Shown here one piece after another: positions 62,805 through 64,000 of a stretch of DNA of 64,000 bases; the first letter of the stretch is position 1; every line of letters begins with the position of its first letter. Origin of the DNA: Klebsiella michiganensis (GTDB lineage: Bacteria; Pseudomonadota; Gammaproteobacteria; Enterobacterales; Enterobacteriaceae); assembly GCA_000963575.1 (NCBI GenBank), contig CP011077.1:1-64000 (forward strand), in the 5' to 3' direction. The translations under genes were made by a program, and so were the position numbers. Below the pieces are notes generated by a model. The model saw only the letters and a program-made list of their open reading frames with translations, made no database searches and was not told where the DNA came from.

Positions 62805-64000
62805 TTATTCCACGATGAACAGCGGCTTGCCAGTCATCTCGTGCGGGATTTCCATTCCCATCAGGCTCAACATGGTTGGCGCGATGTCAGAGAGCTTGCC
62901 GCCAGCGACAGCTTTCAGGTTTTTCTTACCTACGTAGATCAGCGGAACCGGCAGGCTGGTATGCGCAGTATGTGCCTGGCCGGTAGCCGGGTCGCGCATT
63001 TGCTCTGCGTTGCCGTGGTCTGCGGTGATCAACAGCTGACCGCCAACGGCCTCAACGGCATTAACCACCTGAGCAACGCAATTATCCAGCGCCTCAACGG
63101 CGGAAATCGCAGCATCATAAACGCCGGTATGACCGACCATGTCACCGTTCGGGTAGTTGCAGATGATGGTATCGTATTTACCGCTGTTGATGGCGCTCAG
63201 CAGCTTGTCAGTCAGCTCTGCGGAGCTCATTTCAGGCTGCAGATCGTAGGTTGCCACTTTCGGTGAATTCACCAGCACGCGGTCTTCACCAGCGAACGGC
63301 TCTTCAACCCCGCCGTTGTAGAAGAAGGTTACGTGGGCGTATTTCTCGGTTTCGGAGATGCGCAGCTGGGTTTTGTTGTGCTTCGCCATCCACTCGCCAA
63401 AAGTATTGGTCAGTGAAGCTGGTGGGTAAGCGCAGGCCGTTTTAATGTCTGCGGCATATTCAGTCAGCATCACGAAGTCGCCAAACTGCACCACTTTTTT
63501 GCGGCTGAAACCGTCGAAATCGGCGTTAACAAAGGCGCGGGTGATCTGACGGGCACGGTCCGCACGGAAGTTCATGAAAATTAATGCATCGCCGTCATTC
63601 ATAGCGGATTCGACTTCGCCTGCGGCGCGGATGACCGTTGGCTTAACGAATTCATCGTTTTCATCACGGGCATAAGCGGCTTCGAGACCGGCAACGGCGT
63701 TGTCTGCCTGAAACTCACCTTTGGCCTGAGTCATCAGGTCATAGGCCAGTTCAACGCGATCCCAGCGGTTGTCGCGGTCCATCGCGTAATAGCGGCCAAT
63801 CAGCGTTGCTACACGGCCTTTGCCGAGCTCAGCGAATTTGTCGGCAAATTTCTTCAGGGAAGACTCAGCACTGCGTGGCGGCGTGTCGCGGCCATCAAGG
63901 AAAGCATGCAGATAGATAGCTTCTGCTCCTCGTTCTGCTGCCAGCTCTATCATCGCCAGAATATGGTCTTCATGACTGTGAACGCCGCCTGGAGAAACCA
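62805..64000 (-). CDS. gpmI: GpmI, cofactor-independent phosphoglycerate mutase, 5' end outside the window
   Basis: About 398 residues of the 2,3-bisphosphoglycerate-independent mutase, interconverting 3- and 2-phosphoglycerate in glycolysis using manganese. The frame is open to the window edge; the bases beyond the internal ATG at 63953 encode VSPGGVHSHEDHILA, matching the family, so that ATG is not the start. Present are GRYYAMDRD, NFRADRARQ, the NYPNGDMVGHTG metal site and TADHGNAEQM. The N-terminal ~117 residues, including the catalytic serine, lie outside. First gene of gpmI-envC-yibQ. Confidence 0.97.
   Translation of the reverse strand, partial: VSPGGVHSHEDHILAMIELAAERGAEAIYLHAFLDGRDTPPRSAESSLKKFADKFAELGKGRVATLIGRYYAMDRDNRWDRVELAYDLMTQAKGEFQADNAVAGLEAAYARDENDEFVKPTVIRAAGEVESAMNDGDALIFMNFRADRARQITRAFVNADFDGFSRKKVVQFGDFVMLTEYAADIKTACAYPPASLTNTFGEWMAKHNKTQLRISETEKYAHVTFFYNGGVEEPFAGEDRVLVNSPKVATYDLQPEMSSAELTDKLLSAINSGKYDTIICNYPNGDMVGHTGVYDAAISAVEALDNCVAQVVNAVEAVGGQLLITADHGNAEQMRDPATGQAHTAHTSLPVPLIYVGKKNLKAVAGGKLSDIAPTMLSLMGMEIPHEMTGKPLFIVE

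Overview
This window is ordinary chromosomal backbone of a member of the Enterobacteriaceae. Nearly every protein is a close relative of an Escherichia coli or Salmonella protein, and most runs of neighbours are collinear with E. coli. The Salmonella-like waaK/waaL pair, an ERIC element and several absent E. coli genes point to a related genus rather than E. coli itself. I cannot name the species from sequence alone. All family assignments were made by recognition, not by database search.

Layout. 1-2847: the end of an rRNA operon (23S lacking about its first 260 bases, then 5S), followed by a terminator and a degenerate second copy of the 5S tail plus terminator. 3161-7241: molybdopterin guanine dinucleotide synthesis (mobA-mobB), yihD, the stress kinase srkA with dsbA, and the acyltransferase yihG. 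7688-14122: polA, Spot 42 RNA with its small ORF, the ribosome-assembly GTPase engB, a csrC-like locus, yihI, an unnamed 58-codon ORF, hemN and yshB. 14235-18377: glnA-glnL-glnG, with sigma-54 and NtrC sites and an ERIC element in the glnA 3' UTR. 18754-23604: typA and the run yihX-yihY-dtd-fabY.

23617-64000 corresponds to a different part of the E. coli map, read in the opposite direction: yicH, xanP, gltS, the operon gmk-rpoZ-spoT-trmH-recG, ligB, yicG, yicC, rph-pyrE, slmA, coaBC-dut, radC, rpmB-rpmG, mutM, waaA-coaD, the LPS core cluster, yibB, kbl-tdh and gpmI-envC-yibQ. The junction at 23605-23616 fits an inversion of the oriC-containing segment relative to E. coli. Both halves still read away from the origin.

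The LPS locus has two opposed transcription units. An RfaH-type operon (JUMPstart/ops, then waaQ-G-P, two GT8 hexosyltransferases and a WaaK-type transferase) meets hldD-waaF-waaC-waaL. waaY, waaB, waaZ and waaS are not present here. No defence system, prophage, integrase, transposase or CRISPR array is visible. The points most worth checking are small: the inversion junction, two unannotated small ORFs, a structured rpmB leader, a long perfect palindrome beside an eroded csrC locus, and the ERIC element lying in the GlnZ position.
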